Shown: piece after piece, positions 19,233 to 28,956 of the stretch
How the letters are laid out: every line of letters starts with the position of its first letter
Position numbering within the stretch: the first letter of the stretch is position 1
From: an uncultured Pelagibacteraceae bacterium
GTDB taxonomy: Bacteria; Pseudomonadota; Alphaproteobacteria; Pelagibacterales; Pelagibacteraceae
Direction of reading: 5' to 3'
DNA length: 35,606 bases
Assembly: GCA_902511185.1 (NCBI GenBank)
Contig: CABXEK010000008.1
Span: 1-35,606 of the forward strand
The notes under the pieces: model-generated
Database searches by the model: none
What the model was told of the DNA's origin: nothing
The model's input: the letters and a program-made list of their open reading frames with translations, nothing else
Position numbers and translations under genes: made by a program

Positions 19233-20218
19233 TTTACAGTTGCTTTTTCTAAAATAAAATTTGAAATAATGTTAACCGAGTTATTGGCATTTTTTTTTAT
19301 TTGAAGCTCTATTTCATTTATATCAAATATTAATTTATAAATCTTATCTGGTGATAGTTTGTATATTTGTTGTTTTACAATTTCTTTATCTTTCCAAAAT
19401 ATTGGTGGTTTAGCATTAGATATTGTTTGATCTAAATTTTTGTTTATCTCATAATTCTTAGATAAGCTTAATATCTTTTTTAATTTATTTAAAAAAGTTC
19501 TTGTAATAATCATACAATCTTCATTGTTAAAATTATTTTCACTGAGGATGCTTATTGTTTTTTTTTGGTTCTTTGCCAAACAATTATCTACAAGCTCTCC
19601 GATACTAAAATTTTCAATTAAATTTATTAATCTTAAAATGTTATCAGTTGATATTTTTTTACCATTTTGTGTAAATGAACTAATTTTTTCTAACTCATTT
19701 TTTAAAATACCTCTATCACCATTACATTTGTTGACTATCAAATTTATATTTGACTGTGAGATTATAATATTTTCTTCTCTTAAAAATTGATATGCTATTT
19801 TTGAAAGTGCCACATTGTTATCATGATAAAAGGCAACACATATTAAATTTTTGTTTTTTTCAAATAATCCTCTTAATTTAGATTTTTTTTCTAGATTATG
19901 GGAATTAATAATTATTGATATATCCTCAATATTTTTTTCTAATAAATCTTCAATTATTTTTAATATTTTTTCAGTAGCTCTATTTATAATAAAAATCTTT
20001 TGAGCTTCAAATAAAGACCCAGAAAGTATCTCGTTATAAAAAACTTCAATATTTTCTAATATTTGTTGTTCTTCATATTTAACTAACGTTTTGTTCTTAT
20101 TAGATCTAATTATTTTTGATATTTCTTCTTCTTTAACACCTTGGTTTTCACCATAAAATAAAACTAAATTATTTTTATTAATATCAATTTTATTAGTTTC
20201 ATAAGCTTTTAAGATCAT
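19229..20218 (-). CDS. holA: DNA polymerase III delta subunit
   Basis: LVLFYGENQGVKEEEISKI, RIL/NKCNGDRGILKNELEKI pattern; neighbour of lptE and leuS. Confidence 0.88.
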   Translation of the reverse strand: MILKAYETNKIDINKNNLVLFYGENQGVKEEEISKIIRSNKNKTLVKYEEQQILENIEVFYNEILSGSLFEAQKIFIINRATEKILKIIEDLLEKNIEDISIIINSHNLEKKSKLRGLFEKNKNLICVAFYHDNNVALSKIAYQFLREENIIISQSNINLIVNKCNGDRGILKNELEKISSFTQNGKKISTDNILRLINLIENFSIGELVDNCLAKNQKKTISILSENNFNNEDCMIITRTFLNKLKKILSLSKNYEINKNLDQTISNAKPPIFWKDKEIVKQQIYKLSPDKIYKLIFDINEIELQIKKNANNSVNIISNFILEKATVN

Positions 20219-20673
20219 TTCTTATTAAGCAATTCTAGATTTAGCTTTCTTACCATTGAAATAGCAAAATTTCTTTTGATCATTTTTTCATAATTTTTTT
20301 GATCAAATGTGTTGTTGCTATTCTTTATATTTTGTTTTTCTTGAAAAACAATTTCTTCACTGGTTTCATTGTGCTGAATTATAAATTTTGCATCAAGAAC
20401 AACTTGATAGTTTGATACGATACCTTTTGTATCCTTGGATAAAATTATTTTTTTATAATTAGTTTTAATCTTAATTTTATATTTTTTAATTGAGCTTATT
20501 TTAGAGTTTCTGGCAATTTCAGATTTAATTATATTGTTTATTATTCCATCCCCTTTTGTTTCAACAATCTCTATTGCAAAATCTGATTTATTTGACTCTG
20601 AATATATCGGAGCAAATCCACAATTACTCAGTATCAAAAATATAAATATTAAAAAAATACTTTTTTTCATCAA
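20215..20673 (-). CDS. lptE: LPS-assembly lipoprotein LptE-like
   Basis: Lipobox-like signal [16 protein letters not shown]; located between leuS and holA as in many proteobacteria. Confidence 0.78.
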   Translation of the reverse strand: MMKKSIFLIFIFLILSNCGFAPIYSESNKSDFAIEIVETKGDGIINNIIKSEIARNSKISSIKKYKIKIKTNYKKIILSKDTKGIVSNYQVVLDAKFIIQHNETSEEIVFQEKQNIKNSNNTFDQKNYEKMIKRNFAISMVRKLNLELLNKK

Positions 20674-23204
20674 ATAATTATATTCATTAATTTATCTTTA
20701 ATAAAAATTTTTCTTTTAATATTTTTTTTATCTAAATATTTAAATAACATTTCATCTCCATTTATCTTATTTAATAAATTTTCTTCAGATATATTGGGTT
20801 GTGTTTTTATTAATCCTCTTTTTTTTCCATTAATTTGTATCACTATATTAACTATATTTTCTTTTAACAATGATTGATCATAGCTTGGCCATGCCGTTTC
20901 TTTGCTATCCATCATTACCAAACATTCATTGGAAAAATGAGGTATCACTGGTGTCATTGCAATTAAAATTTTTTGATAGTTTTCAATTAAAGTATTCTTC
21001 TTATAGTTTTTATTTATTTGTTTTGATAAAAAAGAGTACATTTCATGTAAGTTAGCTATAATTTTGTTGTAACTAAAGTTTTCAAGATTATCAGTGATTT
21101 TTTTCAAAAATTTATTTGTATATTTTTCAATTTCATTATCATTATCTTTTTCATGATTTTTTTTTATCTCTTCAAAAATTTTAGAATTTAAATTCCATAA
21201 CTTTTGAATAAATTTAAATGACGAAACAATTCCTTCTTCAGACCACTGAACATCCTTTTCTGGAGGACTATCTGATAAAATAAACAATCTAGCCGAGTCA
21301 GCACCATAATTTTTAATTATCTCTTCTGGGTCAATAGTATTTTTCTTTGACTTTGACATAGACTCTGAGGGCCCAACTTTAACTTCTTTAGATTTATTGT
21401 TTTTAAGATATTTTTTACCGTTTATTGTTTCTATTTCATCTGGACTTACCCAGTTATTTTCAAAATCTTTGTAAGTTTCGTGACAGACCATTCCCTGGGT
21501 AAAAAGACCTGTAAAAGGCTCTAATAAATCTATTTCTTCGTTTTTATAAGAAAGTGCATGCATAAAAAATCTAGAGTAGAGCAGATGTAGAATAGCATGC
21601 TCCACACCTCCGATATATTGATCAACTGGCATCCAGTATTTAACTTCATCATTATCAAAACCGTAATCTGTTTTATTTGGAGAACAAAATCTTAGAAAAT
21701 ACCAAGAAGAGTCTACAAATGTATCAAGCGTGTCGGTTTCTCTAATATAGTCTACATTATCAATTTTAATTTTTTTCCAATCATCTGCCTTATCAAGAGG
21801 GTTACCTGTTGGTTCAAGTTGATCAATTTTAGGAAGTTCAACTGGAAGCATGTTTGAAGGAATTTTTTTAGGGTTACCTTTATTGTCATAAACAATTGGT
21901 ATTGGGCATCCCCAATATCTTTGTCTTGAAATACCCCAGTCTTTTAATCTAAAATTAATTTTTTTTTCTCCTAGTTTGTTCTTTTCAAGATAATCAATTG
22001 TTTTTATGATTGACTCATCTGGACATTTAAGTCCATTTAAGAATGATGAATTAAATATATAGCCTGGTCCAGTATATGCATTTTCTTCAATATCAAAATT
22101 TAAATCATCATAGTTTGGCGTCACAACTGGTTTTACTTTTAAATTATATTTTTTTGCAAAGTCTAGATCTCTTTGATCATGAGCAGGACACCCAAAGACT
22201 GCGCCAAGACCATAATCCATCAAAACAAAATTGGCAAAATAAACTGGAACCTTAATATTTTTATCAAGGGGGTTTATTGCTACAAGGTCTGTTTTAAAAC
22301 CGATTTTTTCAGCGTTTGCTATAGATTCTTCTGTGGTGCCAGTAGATGAACACTGTTTTTTAAATTTTACGAATTCTTTGTTATTTTCATAGAATTTTGC
22401 GAGAGGATGATCAACTGATAACGCTAAAAATGATAAACCAAATAAAGTATCTGGTCTTGTGGTAAAACATCTAATCTCTGAGACGTTCTTTGAGGATTCA
22501 ATTTGAAAATTTATCTCACAGCCAAAAGATTTACCAATCCAGTTTTTTTGCATTATTTTTACTTTGTTTGGCCATTGATTAAGCATATCTAGATTTTGTA
22601 AAAGTTCTTCTGAAAATCTTTTGATGTTAAAAAACCATTGATTTAATTTTTTTCTTTCAACTACTGCCCCAGAACGCCATCCTTTTCCATCAATTACCTG
22701 TTCATTAGCAAGTACGGTTTGATCTATAGGATCCCAGTTTACATACTCTTCTTTGCGATAAACTAAACCTTTGTCATATAATTCTAAAAAAAATTGCTGT
22801 TGATGTTTGTAATAATCTGGCGAGCAAGTAGAGATTTCTCTATCCCAATCAATTGAAAGACCAAGCTTTTTTAATTGGAATTTCATTTTTGAAATATTAG
22901 ATTCTGTCCAGCTCTTAGGATCTAATTTATTTTGTCTTGCAGCATTTTCTGCAGGCATACCAAACGAATCCCAACCCATTGGGTGGAGAACATTATATCC
23001 TTGTAAAGCTTTATATCTTGCCAGCACATCACCAATTGTATAATTTCTTACATGACCCATATGAATTTTTCCAGATGGGTATGGAAACATCTCCAAACAA
23101 TAAAATTTTTTTTTATTTTTATCTATTTTGGCAGAAAAAGTTTTATCTTTATTCCAGAGACTTTGCCATTTATCTTCTATTAATTTAAAGTTATATCTTT
23201 CCAC
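20670..23204 (-). CDS. leuS: Leucyl-tRNA synthetase
   Basis: [57 protein letters not shown] motifs. Confidence 0.98.
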   Translation of the reverse strand: MERYNFKLIEDKWQSLWNKDKTFSAKIDKNKKKFYCLEMFPYPSGKIHMGHVRNYTIGDVLARYKALQGYNVLHPMGWDSFGMPAENAARQNKLDPKSWTESNISKMKFQLKKLGLSIDWDREISTCSPDYYKHQQQFFLELYDKGLVYRKEEYVNWDPIDQTVLANEQVIDGKGWRSGAVVERKKLNQWFFNIKRFSEELLQNLDMLNQWPNKVKIMQKNWIGKSFGCEINFQIESSKNVSEIRCFTTRPDTLFGLSFLALSVDHPLAKFYENNKEFVKFKKQCSSTGTTEESIANAEKIGFKTDLVAINPLDKNIKVPVYFANFVLMDYGLGAVFGCPAHDQRDLDFAKKYNLKVKPVVTPNYDDLNFDIEENAYTGPGYIFNSSFLNGLKCPDESIIKTIDYLEKNKLGEKKINFRLKDWGISRQRYWGCPIPIVYDNKGNPKKIPSNMLPVELPKIDQLEPTGNPLDKADDWKKIKIDNVDYIRETDTLDTFVDSSWYFLRFCSPNKTDYGFDNDEVKYWMPVDQYIGGVEHAILHLLYSRFFMHALSYKNEEIDLLEPFTGLFTQGMVCHETYKDFENNWVSPDEIETINGKKYLKNNKSKEVKVGPSESMSKSKKNTIDPEEIIKNYGADSARLFILSDSPPEKDVQWSEEGIVSSFKFIQKLWNLNSKIFEEIKKNHEKDNDNEIEKYTNKFLKKITDNLENFSYNKIIANLHEMYSFLSKQINKNYKKNTLIENYQKILIAMTPVIPHFSNECLVMMDSKETAWPSYDQSLLKENIVNIVIQINGKKRGLIKTQPNISEENLLNKINGDEMLFKYLDKKNIKRKIFIKDKLMNIII

Positions 23205-23252
23205 AAAATTAAATACTTATTAATGATGATTATAGAATTTCAAAATTTTTTT

Positions 23253-23825
23253 TTATTTTTTTCTTGCCTTTTTTCTTTTGTTTGTTTTTTCTTTTTTGTA
23301 AGTAGCTGCTTTTTTTAATATTTCTTTTGTTATTTCGGTGACTAGAATTTTATCAGTTTCAGTTATATTGCAATTTATAAAATTATTATTACACTTTCTA
23401 TTGAAAATTTTAATATCTAAAGCATCCGACCTTATTTCGTTGGTAAGAAATCTTATTGAAATTTTAATACTTTCATTAGAATTTTGTCCATCAGAATACC
23501 AATCAGTAATAATTATGCCTCCACTATAATTAACTGAACTTAATGGCATAAAGTCGATTACATCAAGTGAAGCTCTCCATAATTCATTTGAATTAGCAAA
23601 ATCAAAAGTTCCTCCTTTACTGCCACCAAAAGTATCATTGAGTGTAAATCCTCGACCTTCAGCAAGGTTTTGTTCAACTCTTTTTTTTGGGTCTGCTGGA
23701 AATTTTCTTGCATCACCACCTGGTAATTTTCCGTTGCAACCATTTAAAATTAAAATGATTAAACTAGAAAAAATTAATGTAATCGTAACTTTTTTCGGTA
23801 ATATTTTGAAAATCATATTTTTCAT
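23253..23825 (-). CDS. DUF3576-like lipoprotein (outer-membrane-associated, unknown function)
   Basis: Signal with lipobox-like LILNGCNG; ELWRASLDVIDFMPLSSVNYSGGIIITDWYS motif; lysine/arginine-rich C-terminal tail. Confidence 0.75.
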   Translation of the reverse strand: MKNMIFKILPKKVTITLIFSSLIILILNGCNGKLPGGDARKFPADPKKRVEQNLAEGRGFTLNDTFGGSKGGTFDFANSNELWRASLDVIDFMPLSSVNYSGGIIITDWYSDGQNSNESIKISIRFLTNEIRSDALDIKIFNRKCNNNFINCNITETDKILVTEITKEILKKAATYKKEKTNKRKKARKK

Positions 23826-23996
23826 TGCTTATACAACATATTTTTTAATTCTATAAAATATATGAAAAAATAGGATAAAAAGTGTGATAAAAATACAACA
23901 TTTTAAATTTTATTCAATAAATTCAATAAATTTAGTCAATAATAGAAACCAAAATGATAAATAGACAGTGTTTATTATTAATAATTAACATTAATT

Positions 23997-24003
23997 AAAG
24001 GAG
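23997..24003 (+). promoter_or_regulatory. Strong Shine-Dalgarno sequence for the porin
   Basis: AAAGGAG at 23997-24003, just upstream of the ATG at 24009. Confidence 0.7.
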
Positions 24004-24008
24004 TTTTA

Positions 24009-24968
24009 ATGAACACATTTAAAAAAATAGGTTTAACTGCATTAGCTAGTTCGCTTGTAGTTACATCTGCAGTAGCTGGCGAAATGTCAGTTGCTGGTGG
24101 AGCAAGTATTGGTCTAAAAAACACGACTAAATCTGCTTCAGGTAAATCATGGACAATGGGAAATCAGTTAACTTTCTCTGGTTCTGGTGAATTAGACAAT
24201 GGTATGAACGTATCATTATCTTTCGTAATTGACCAAGGTGATGACGCTACAACTACAAATAATACTAGAGATCCATTCGATAGTCATTCTGTAACAGTTA
24301 GCTCAGACACATTAGGTACTTTAGTATTTTCTGGTGAGGGTGGATCTTCTGCTCAATCAGCTATAGATACTACAGCAGCTGGTGACCTTTGGAATAACGG
24401 ATCAGGCTTTACAGCTCCAAGAGCTTCAGAAGCTGGTGACAATAGCATGATGTATACATTACCAACATTTGTTGAAGATGTTACTGTTAAAGCTAGTTAC
24501 TCTCCAGGATCAGCTGGTGGTTCATCTGCAACTGCATGGTCTTTAGGCTATACAGGTGTTGAAGGTTTATCTCTAGACTACGCTGTTGGTGAAACTAACA
24601 CTGTTGGTTCAGAGCAAGATCATACAACTATGAAAGCATCATACGCTATTGGTTCTTTCACTGTAGGATACTCTAACTCAGAAAGCATCTATGATAATTC
24701 AGCTTCAGTTGATGAAGAAGTAAGTTCATGGAATCTTGCTTACACTGTATCTGATGATATTTCTGTATCATACGGTACTGAAACACTTGAAACTGAAGGA
24801 TCAGCTGTTGATGAAGAAGCTTCAGCAATTAATGTATCTTACACTACAGGTGGTGTTACTTTAAGTGCAACTACTTATGAGTTCTCAGGTGCAGGAAACA
24901 GTGCTACTGAGTCTCCTACTACAGGTGATAAAGAAAGATGGGCTTTATCAGCTACATTTGCATTCTAA
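24009..24968 (+). CDS. Outer-membrane porin (beta-barrel)
   Basis: MNTFKKIGLTALASSLVVTSAVAGEMSVAGGASIGL signal peptide; Gly/Ser/Thr-rich alternating beta-strand pattern; C-terminal aromatic WALSATFAF. Confidence 0.85.
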   Translation: MNTFKKIGLTALASSLVVTSAVAGEMSVAGGASIGLKNTTKSASGKSWTMGNQLTFSGSGELDNGMNVSLSFVIDQGDDATTTNNTRDPFDSHSVTVSSDTLGTLVFSGEGGSSAQSAIDTTAAGDLWNNGSGFTAPRASEAGDNSMMYTLPTFVEDVTVKASYSPGSAGGSSATAWSLGYTGVEGLSLDYAVGETNTVGSEQDHTTMKASYAIGSFTVGYSNSESIYDNSASVDEEVSSWNLAYTVSDDISVSYGTETLETEGSAVDEEASAINVSYTTGGVTLSATTYEFSGAGNSATESPTTGDKERWALSATFAF

Positions 24969-24993
24969 TTTAATTTAGATTGAAAATTATAAA

Positions 24994-25021
24994 AGGGCCC
25001 CTTTATAAGGGGCCTTTTTTT
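24994..25021 (+). terminator. Rho-independent terminator after the porin
   Basis: GGCCCCTT-TAT-AAGGGGCC hairpin followed by a T-run (aaaagggcccctttataaggggccttttttt). Confidence 0.9.
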
Positions 25022-25551
25022 TATTCAAAATAAGATATTCCAGCAAATTCTGGGTTTTTAATAAGCTTAAGCTTTTTCAAATTATTCTTTGAAACACCAC
25101 CAAGTACGACAACATTTTTTCTTGTAAAATTTGAGACTAATTTAAATCTATTAATACCCAAATAGTTTTTATTTTTTTTAAATAATGAGGATAGAAAAAT
25201 TTTATCAACTCTTTGAAGTTCTTTTGTTCGTATCTGTTTAAGATTGTGTGCAGATCCAATAATTTTGAATTTTTTTTTATATGAATAATTTAAATGATCA
25301 AACTTTTGATTAAATGATGGAATGTAAGCCCCATCTAAATCTAGTTTAATAGCTAACTTGCAATTGTTTGATAAAAAAAATTTAATATTCCTTTTTTTAC
25401 AATAATTTTTTAACTTTAATATGAGCGACACATCAATTTTTTTAGAAAGATAATTTCTGTAAATAATGATTGTTTTTTTATCTTGTTTTTCAATATTGTT
25501 TGTATCAAATTTATTTATAAAGTAATATTTTGTTTTAAAGTAATTATGCAT
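25021..25551 (-). CDS. Thiamine-phosphate synthase (ThiE)-like protein; start proposed at 25551 (MHNYFKTKYYFINKF...) instead of 25563
   Basis: KIIGSAHNLKQI, DKIFLSSLFKK, NVVVLGGVSKNNLKKL, AGISYF resemble the TenI/ThiE TIM-barrel C-terminal half; adjacent to yggS. Confidence 0.72.
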   Translation of the reverse strand: MHNYFKTKYYFINKFDTNNIEKQDKKTIIIYRNYLSKKIDVSLILKLKNYCKKRNIKFFLSNNCKLAIKLDLDGAYIPSFNQKFDHLNYSYKKKFKIIGSAHNLKQIRTKELQRVDKIFLSSLFKKNKNYLGINRFKLVSNFTRKNVVVLGGVSKNNLKKLKLIKNPEFAGISYFE

Positions 25552-26205
25552 AAGTCCGTACAAAATTTAATCGAAATAGAGAAAGAAATAAAATTAAATT
25601 TAAGTAATTTAAATATTAATAATTTACCAAAAATTATCGCTGTATCCAAGACTTTTAAAATAGACAAAATTTTACCATTAATAGAATATGGACATACTGA
25701 TTTTGGTGAAAATAAAGTCCAAGAAGCAATAGACAAATGGGACAATCTTAGAGAAGCAAATTCAAATATTAAATTGCATATGATAGGCAAATTACAAACT
25801 AATAAAGTAAAATTAGCGGTAAAATTATTTGATTATATTCATTCAGTAGATAGTCAAAAACTTGCAAAAAAAATTGCAGATGAACAGGAAAAAATTAATA
25901 AAAAAGTTAAAATTTTCATTCAAGTAAATATTGGTAATGAAGATCAAAAATCTGGAATAAATAAAGTTGAACTTGGTAAATTAATAGATTATTGCAAACA
26001 AATTAACTTAAGTGTTGAAGGTTTAATGTGTATACCTCCTAATGATTTAGACACTTCTTCTTATTTTAGTGAGATGAATTCATTAAATAAAAATTTCAAT
26101 TTATCTGAACTTAGTATGGGCATGTCTTCAGATTATTTAAAAGCTTCTGAAAATTTAGCCACATATCTAAGAATTGGGTCAAAAATTTTTGGTCAGCGAT
26201 CTTAA
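25546..26205 (+). CDS. yggS: YggS/PLPBP family pyridoxal phosphate homeostasis protein (start at 25546, MHKSVQNLIEIEKE)
   Basis: IIAVSKTFKIDKI, DFGENKVQEA, LHMIGKLQTNK, FIQVNIGNEDQKSGI, LSMGMSSDY, LRIGSKIFGQR motifs. Confidence 0.95.
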   Translation: MHKSVQNLIEIEKEIKLNLSNLNINNLPKIIAVSKTFKIDKILPLIEYGHTDFGENKVQEAIDKWDNLREANSNIKLHMIGKLQTNKVKLAVKLFDYIHSVDSQKLAKKIADEQEKINKKVKIFIQVNIGNEDQKSGINKVELGKLIDYCKQINLSVEGLMCIPPNDLDTSSYFSEMNSLNKNFNLSELSMGMSSDYLKASENLATYLRIGSKIFGQRS

Positions 26206-26696
26206 AAAATTTTTATTTTTGAACTTTTTTTAATTATTTTAAGCATAATCAAAAAATCTTTTTCTTTTAAAGCAATACATCCGGCCGTGGGTTTGTAATC
26301 TTTAGTAAGATGAATAAAAATACAACTACCTAGCCCTGTAATAGGTTTTTTAAAGTTATACTTAATTGGAATTAAAAAATCATATTTATAATCTTTTCTA
26401 TTTAATTTTTCATGTTTAATTACTTTTTCTATTTTAAAAAGTTTGTTATATTTTTTTGGAAAACGAGCATCATCACACCAACCCATATATTTTTTTATTT
26501 TAATACATTTTAATAAAGTTAATGGTTTTTTTTTACGATCTCCCCTAAAATATAGATTCTCTATTTCAAAGGTTCCTTTTGGCGTTTTTTTATCTCCTTC
26601 TTTTTTATTCAATGTTGATCCCTTTTTCCCAATACAACACCTAAATTTAAATTCATCTATTTGAAGAGTGTGTTTATTTTTAACAAAAATTGTCAT
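26202..26696 (-). CDS. L,D-transpeptidase (YkuD-type) family protein
   Basis: GSCIFIHLTKDYKPTAGCIALKEKD (His...Gly-Cys catalytic motif); RCCIGKKGSTLNKKEGDKKTPKGTFEI. Confidence 0.82.
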   Translation of the reverse strand: MTIFVKNKHTLQIDEFKFRCCIGKKGSTLNKKEGDKKTPKGTFEIENLYFRGDRKKKPLTLLKCIKIKKYMGWCDDARFPKKYNKLFKIEKVIKHEKLNRKDYKYDFLIPIKYNFKKPITGLGSCIFIHLTKDYKPTAGCIALKEKDFLIMLKIIKKSSKIKIF

Positions 26697-26711
26697 ATTC
26701 TCCTTTTAAGT

Positions 26712-27269
26712 ATGCAGAATTTAATAATATATAAGTTTACATCATTATATCATATTCTCGAAGAACTTAGTCTAGATTTAAATTTTAATATAAGTTTTGT
26801 AGATGATGTTAATTCTTTAAATAATAAATTAAAAAATCATAATAATTATCTAATTATATCTAATAAGAAATATTTAGATATTAGTAATCAATTTGTTTTA
26901 GAAAATACTCCAATTAATATTTTTAAATTAGTAGAAAAAATAAATATTGAATTTTTAAAATTACAATTTAATAGCCAGTCACATGTGAAAGTAAAAAATT
27001 ATATTATAGATCTAAATTCAAGAGAAATGTCAGTAAATAGTACCAAGATTAAGTTGACCGAAAAAGAAATTAATACAATCATCTATTTATCTAAATCAAA
27101 CAAACCAGTTAGCATTGATAAATTACAAGAAAAGGTGTGGAGCTATCAATCTGATATTGAAACTCATACTGTTGAAACTCATATCTACCGTTTAAGAAAA
27201 AAAATTCTAAACATATTTAATGATAAAGAATTTATAATTAGTGAAAAAAATGGTTATCAAATCAAATAA
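26712..27269 (+). CDS. OmpR/PhoB-type winged-helix DNA-binding protein with an atypical N-terminal domain (start likely 26712)
   Basis: C-terminal INTIIYLSKSNKPVSIDKLQEKVWSYQSDIETHTVETHIYRLRKKI is the Trans_reg_C winged helix; the N-terminus shows no clear receiver phosphoacceptor motif. Confidence 0.82.
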   Translation: MQNLIIYKFTSLYHILEELSLDLNFNISFVDDVNSLNNKLKNHNNYLIISNKKYLDISNQFVLENTPINIFKLVEKINIEFLKLQFNSQSHVKVKNYIIDLNSREMSVNSTKIKLTEKEINTIIYLSKSNKPVSIDKLQEKVWSYQSDIETHTVETHIYRLRKKILNIFNDKEFIISEKNGYQIK

Positions 27270-27375
27270 GAAAAATCCGATAGTTAAAGATTTGTTTACT
27301 AAAAAATATAAACCAAAAATAGTTAAACCTAAAAAAGGTAAAGGAAGTTTTAAAAGAAAAAAAAACCAAATTTAA
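27250..27375 (+). CDS. arfA: ArfA-like alternative ribosome-rescue factor, 41 aa (not in supplied ORF track)
   Basis: ATG 27250 to TAA 27375: MVIKSNKKNPIVKDLFTKKYKPKIVKPKKGKGSFKRKKNQI. KPKKGKGSFKRK aligns with the E. coli ArfA core ([31 protein letters not shown]); overlaps the upstream gene by 20 bp in another frame. Confidence 0.75.
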   Translation: MVIKSNKKNPIVKDLFTKKYKPKIVKPKKGKGSFKRKKNQI

Positions 27376-28301
27376 AGTCTTGCCCCAATTTGCTGTATTA
27401 CCTTTGATGACATTTCAGTACCTTTTTTGAGACATTCCCTTGTAGATAATTTGTTGATGTATCCATGTAAAAATCCAGCAGCAAAGAGATCTCCTGCTCC
27501 TGTAAGGTCAACAATTTTTAGATTTTTTTGTATATCACTTTCAACAACTTCATCACCATTAATTGCAACAGCACCTTTTTCTCCTCTAGTTACAATCATT
27601 AATTTATTAAGTTTTTTTGAAAAGTTTATAACCTCATCAAAATTTTTTGCTTCAATTAATGAGGTAATTTCTTGTTCATTAGCAAAAGTTATATCAAGCT
27701 TATTTTTAACTAGGTTTAAAAAATGAGGTTTGTGTCTATCTACACAAAATAGATCAGAGAGTGACATAGCAACTTTGTTTGCATTATTTATAGCTTTATC
27801 AAAAGCTTTCTTGGGATCTCCCTCATCCCATAAGTAACCTTCCAAAAATATTATCTCACTTTTTCTAATTGCATCAGAGCTAACATCTTTTTCATTAATT
27901 TTTCCTGCCGTTCCTAAGAAAGTACACATTGTTCTTTCTGAGTCTGGGGTTACCAATATTAAACATGTTCCAGTTGGTAATTCCTCTCTCTTTTTAGAAT
28001 AAAAGTATTCTACATTTTCTTTTTTCAATCCTTCTTCGTAATTGCTACCAAATTCATCATCTGAAATTTTACCTATAAAGCCAGCTTTATTACCAAGCTG
28101 AGATATACCAACTATTGAGTTTGCAACAGAGCCTCCAGAAACTGTTTTTTCAATTTTAAGATTTTTTAATAAATTTTGAAATTCATTCTCATCAAAAAAT
28201 AATTTCATTGTGCTTTTTGTGAGATTATTTTGTACAATAAAATTGTCATCCACTTTACAAATGACATCTACTATAGCATTTCCTATTCCTAAGATTTTCA
28301 T
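27372..28301 (-). CDS. PfkB-family carbohydrate/adenosine kinase
   Basis: GIGNAIVDVICKVDD, GGSVANSIVGISQLG, GFIGKISDDEFG, DLTGAGDLFAAGFLHGY motifs. Confidence 0.93.
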   Translation of the reverse strand: MKILGIGNAIVDVICKVDDNFIVQNNLTKSTMKLFFDENEFQNLLKNLKIEKTVSGGSVANSIVGISQLGNKAGFIGKISDDEFGSNYEEGLKKENVEYFYSKKREELPTGTCLILVTPDSERTMCTFLGTAGKINEKDVSSDAIRKSEIIFLEGYLWDEGDPKKAFDKAINNANKVAMSLSDLFCVDRHKPHFLNLVKNKLDITFANEQEITSLIEAKNFDEVINFSKKLNKLMIVTRGEKGAVAINGDEVVESDIQKNLKIVDLTGAGDLFAAGFLHGYINKLSTRECLKKGTEMSSKVIQQIGARL

Positions 28302-28302
28302 A

Positions 28303-28956
28303 TTAAGCCTTTTTGGTAATAACAGGTTTTTTTCTATTTGGGTAGCAAGTAGTGCATATTTTGCAGGTTAAACCATAACAATCTCTTGCCTTGCAATATT
28401 CTCTGCCATAAAAAATTATTTGTAAATGAAGTTTAGACCAAGTTTTTTTTGGAAATATTCTTTTTAAATCTTTCTCAGTTTGAATTACATTTTTTCCATT
28501 TGATAAACCCCAGCGTTGTGCAAGTCTATGAATATGAGTATCAACAGCGAAAGCTGGATATCCAAAACCTTGAGACATTACTACACTTGCTGTTTTATGT
28601 CCTACACCAGGTAGTTTTTCAAGTTCTTCAAAAGTTTTAGGCACTTTACCCTTGTGTTTTTCTAACACTTGCTTTGACATCAAGTAAATACTTTTTGCTT
28701 TGACTCTAAAAATACCGATTTTCTTAATTAATTTTTCAATTTTTTTTCTGCCTAATTTTACGAAATGTCCTGGCTTATAGTATTTTGGGTATATATTTTT
28801 AGTAACGTTGTTGACATTTATATCGGTGCATTGTGCAGAAAGAAGAACGGATATCAAAAGTGTGAAAGTGTTTTTACTTTTAAGAGGGACTGGTGTTTTA
28901 GGATAAATTTTATTTAATACTTTAATTATTATTTTTGCTTTTTGTTTTTCATTCAT
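28303..28956 (-). CDS. nth: Endonuclease III
   Basis: LLSAQCTDINVNNVT, LEKLPGVGHKTASVVMSQGFG, AVDTHIHRLAQRWGLS, C-terminal Cys cluster CKARDCYGLTCKICTTC. Confidence 0.96.
   Translation of the reverse strand: MNEKQKAKIIIKVLNKIYPKTPVPLKSKNTFTLLISVLLSAQCTDINVNNVTKNIYPKYYKPGHFVKLGRKKIEKLIKKIGIFRVKAKSIYLMSKQVLEKHKGKVPKTFEELEKLPGVGHKTASVVMSQGFGYPAFAVDTHIHRLAQRWGLSNGKNVIQTEKDLKRIFPKKTWSKLHLQIIFYGREYCKARDCYGLTCKICTTCYPNRKKPVITKKA

Noticed and set aside
22937-23188. ORF-track plus-strand 83-aa ORF opposite the 5' end of leuS
   Set aside because: Antisense to highly conserved LeuRS N-terminal motifs.
23253-23300. Lysine/arginine-rich tail of the DUF3576-like protein as a possible frameshift or nucleic-acid-binding domain
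   Set aside because: A-rich codon bias of the genome readily produces Lys-rich tails; no frameshift evidence.
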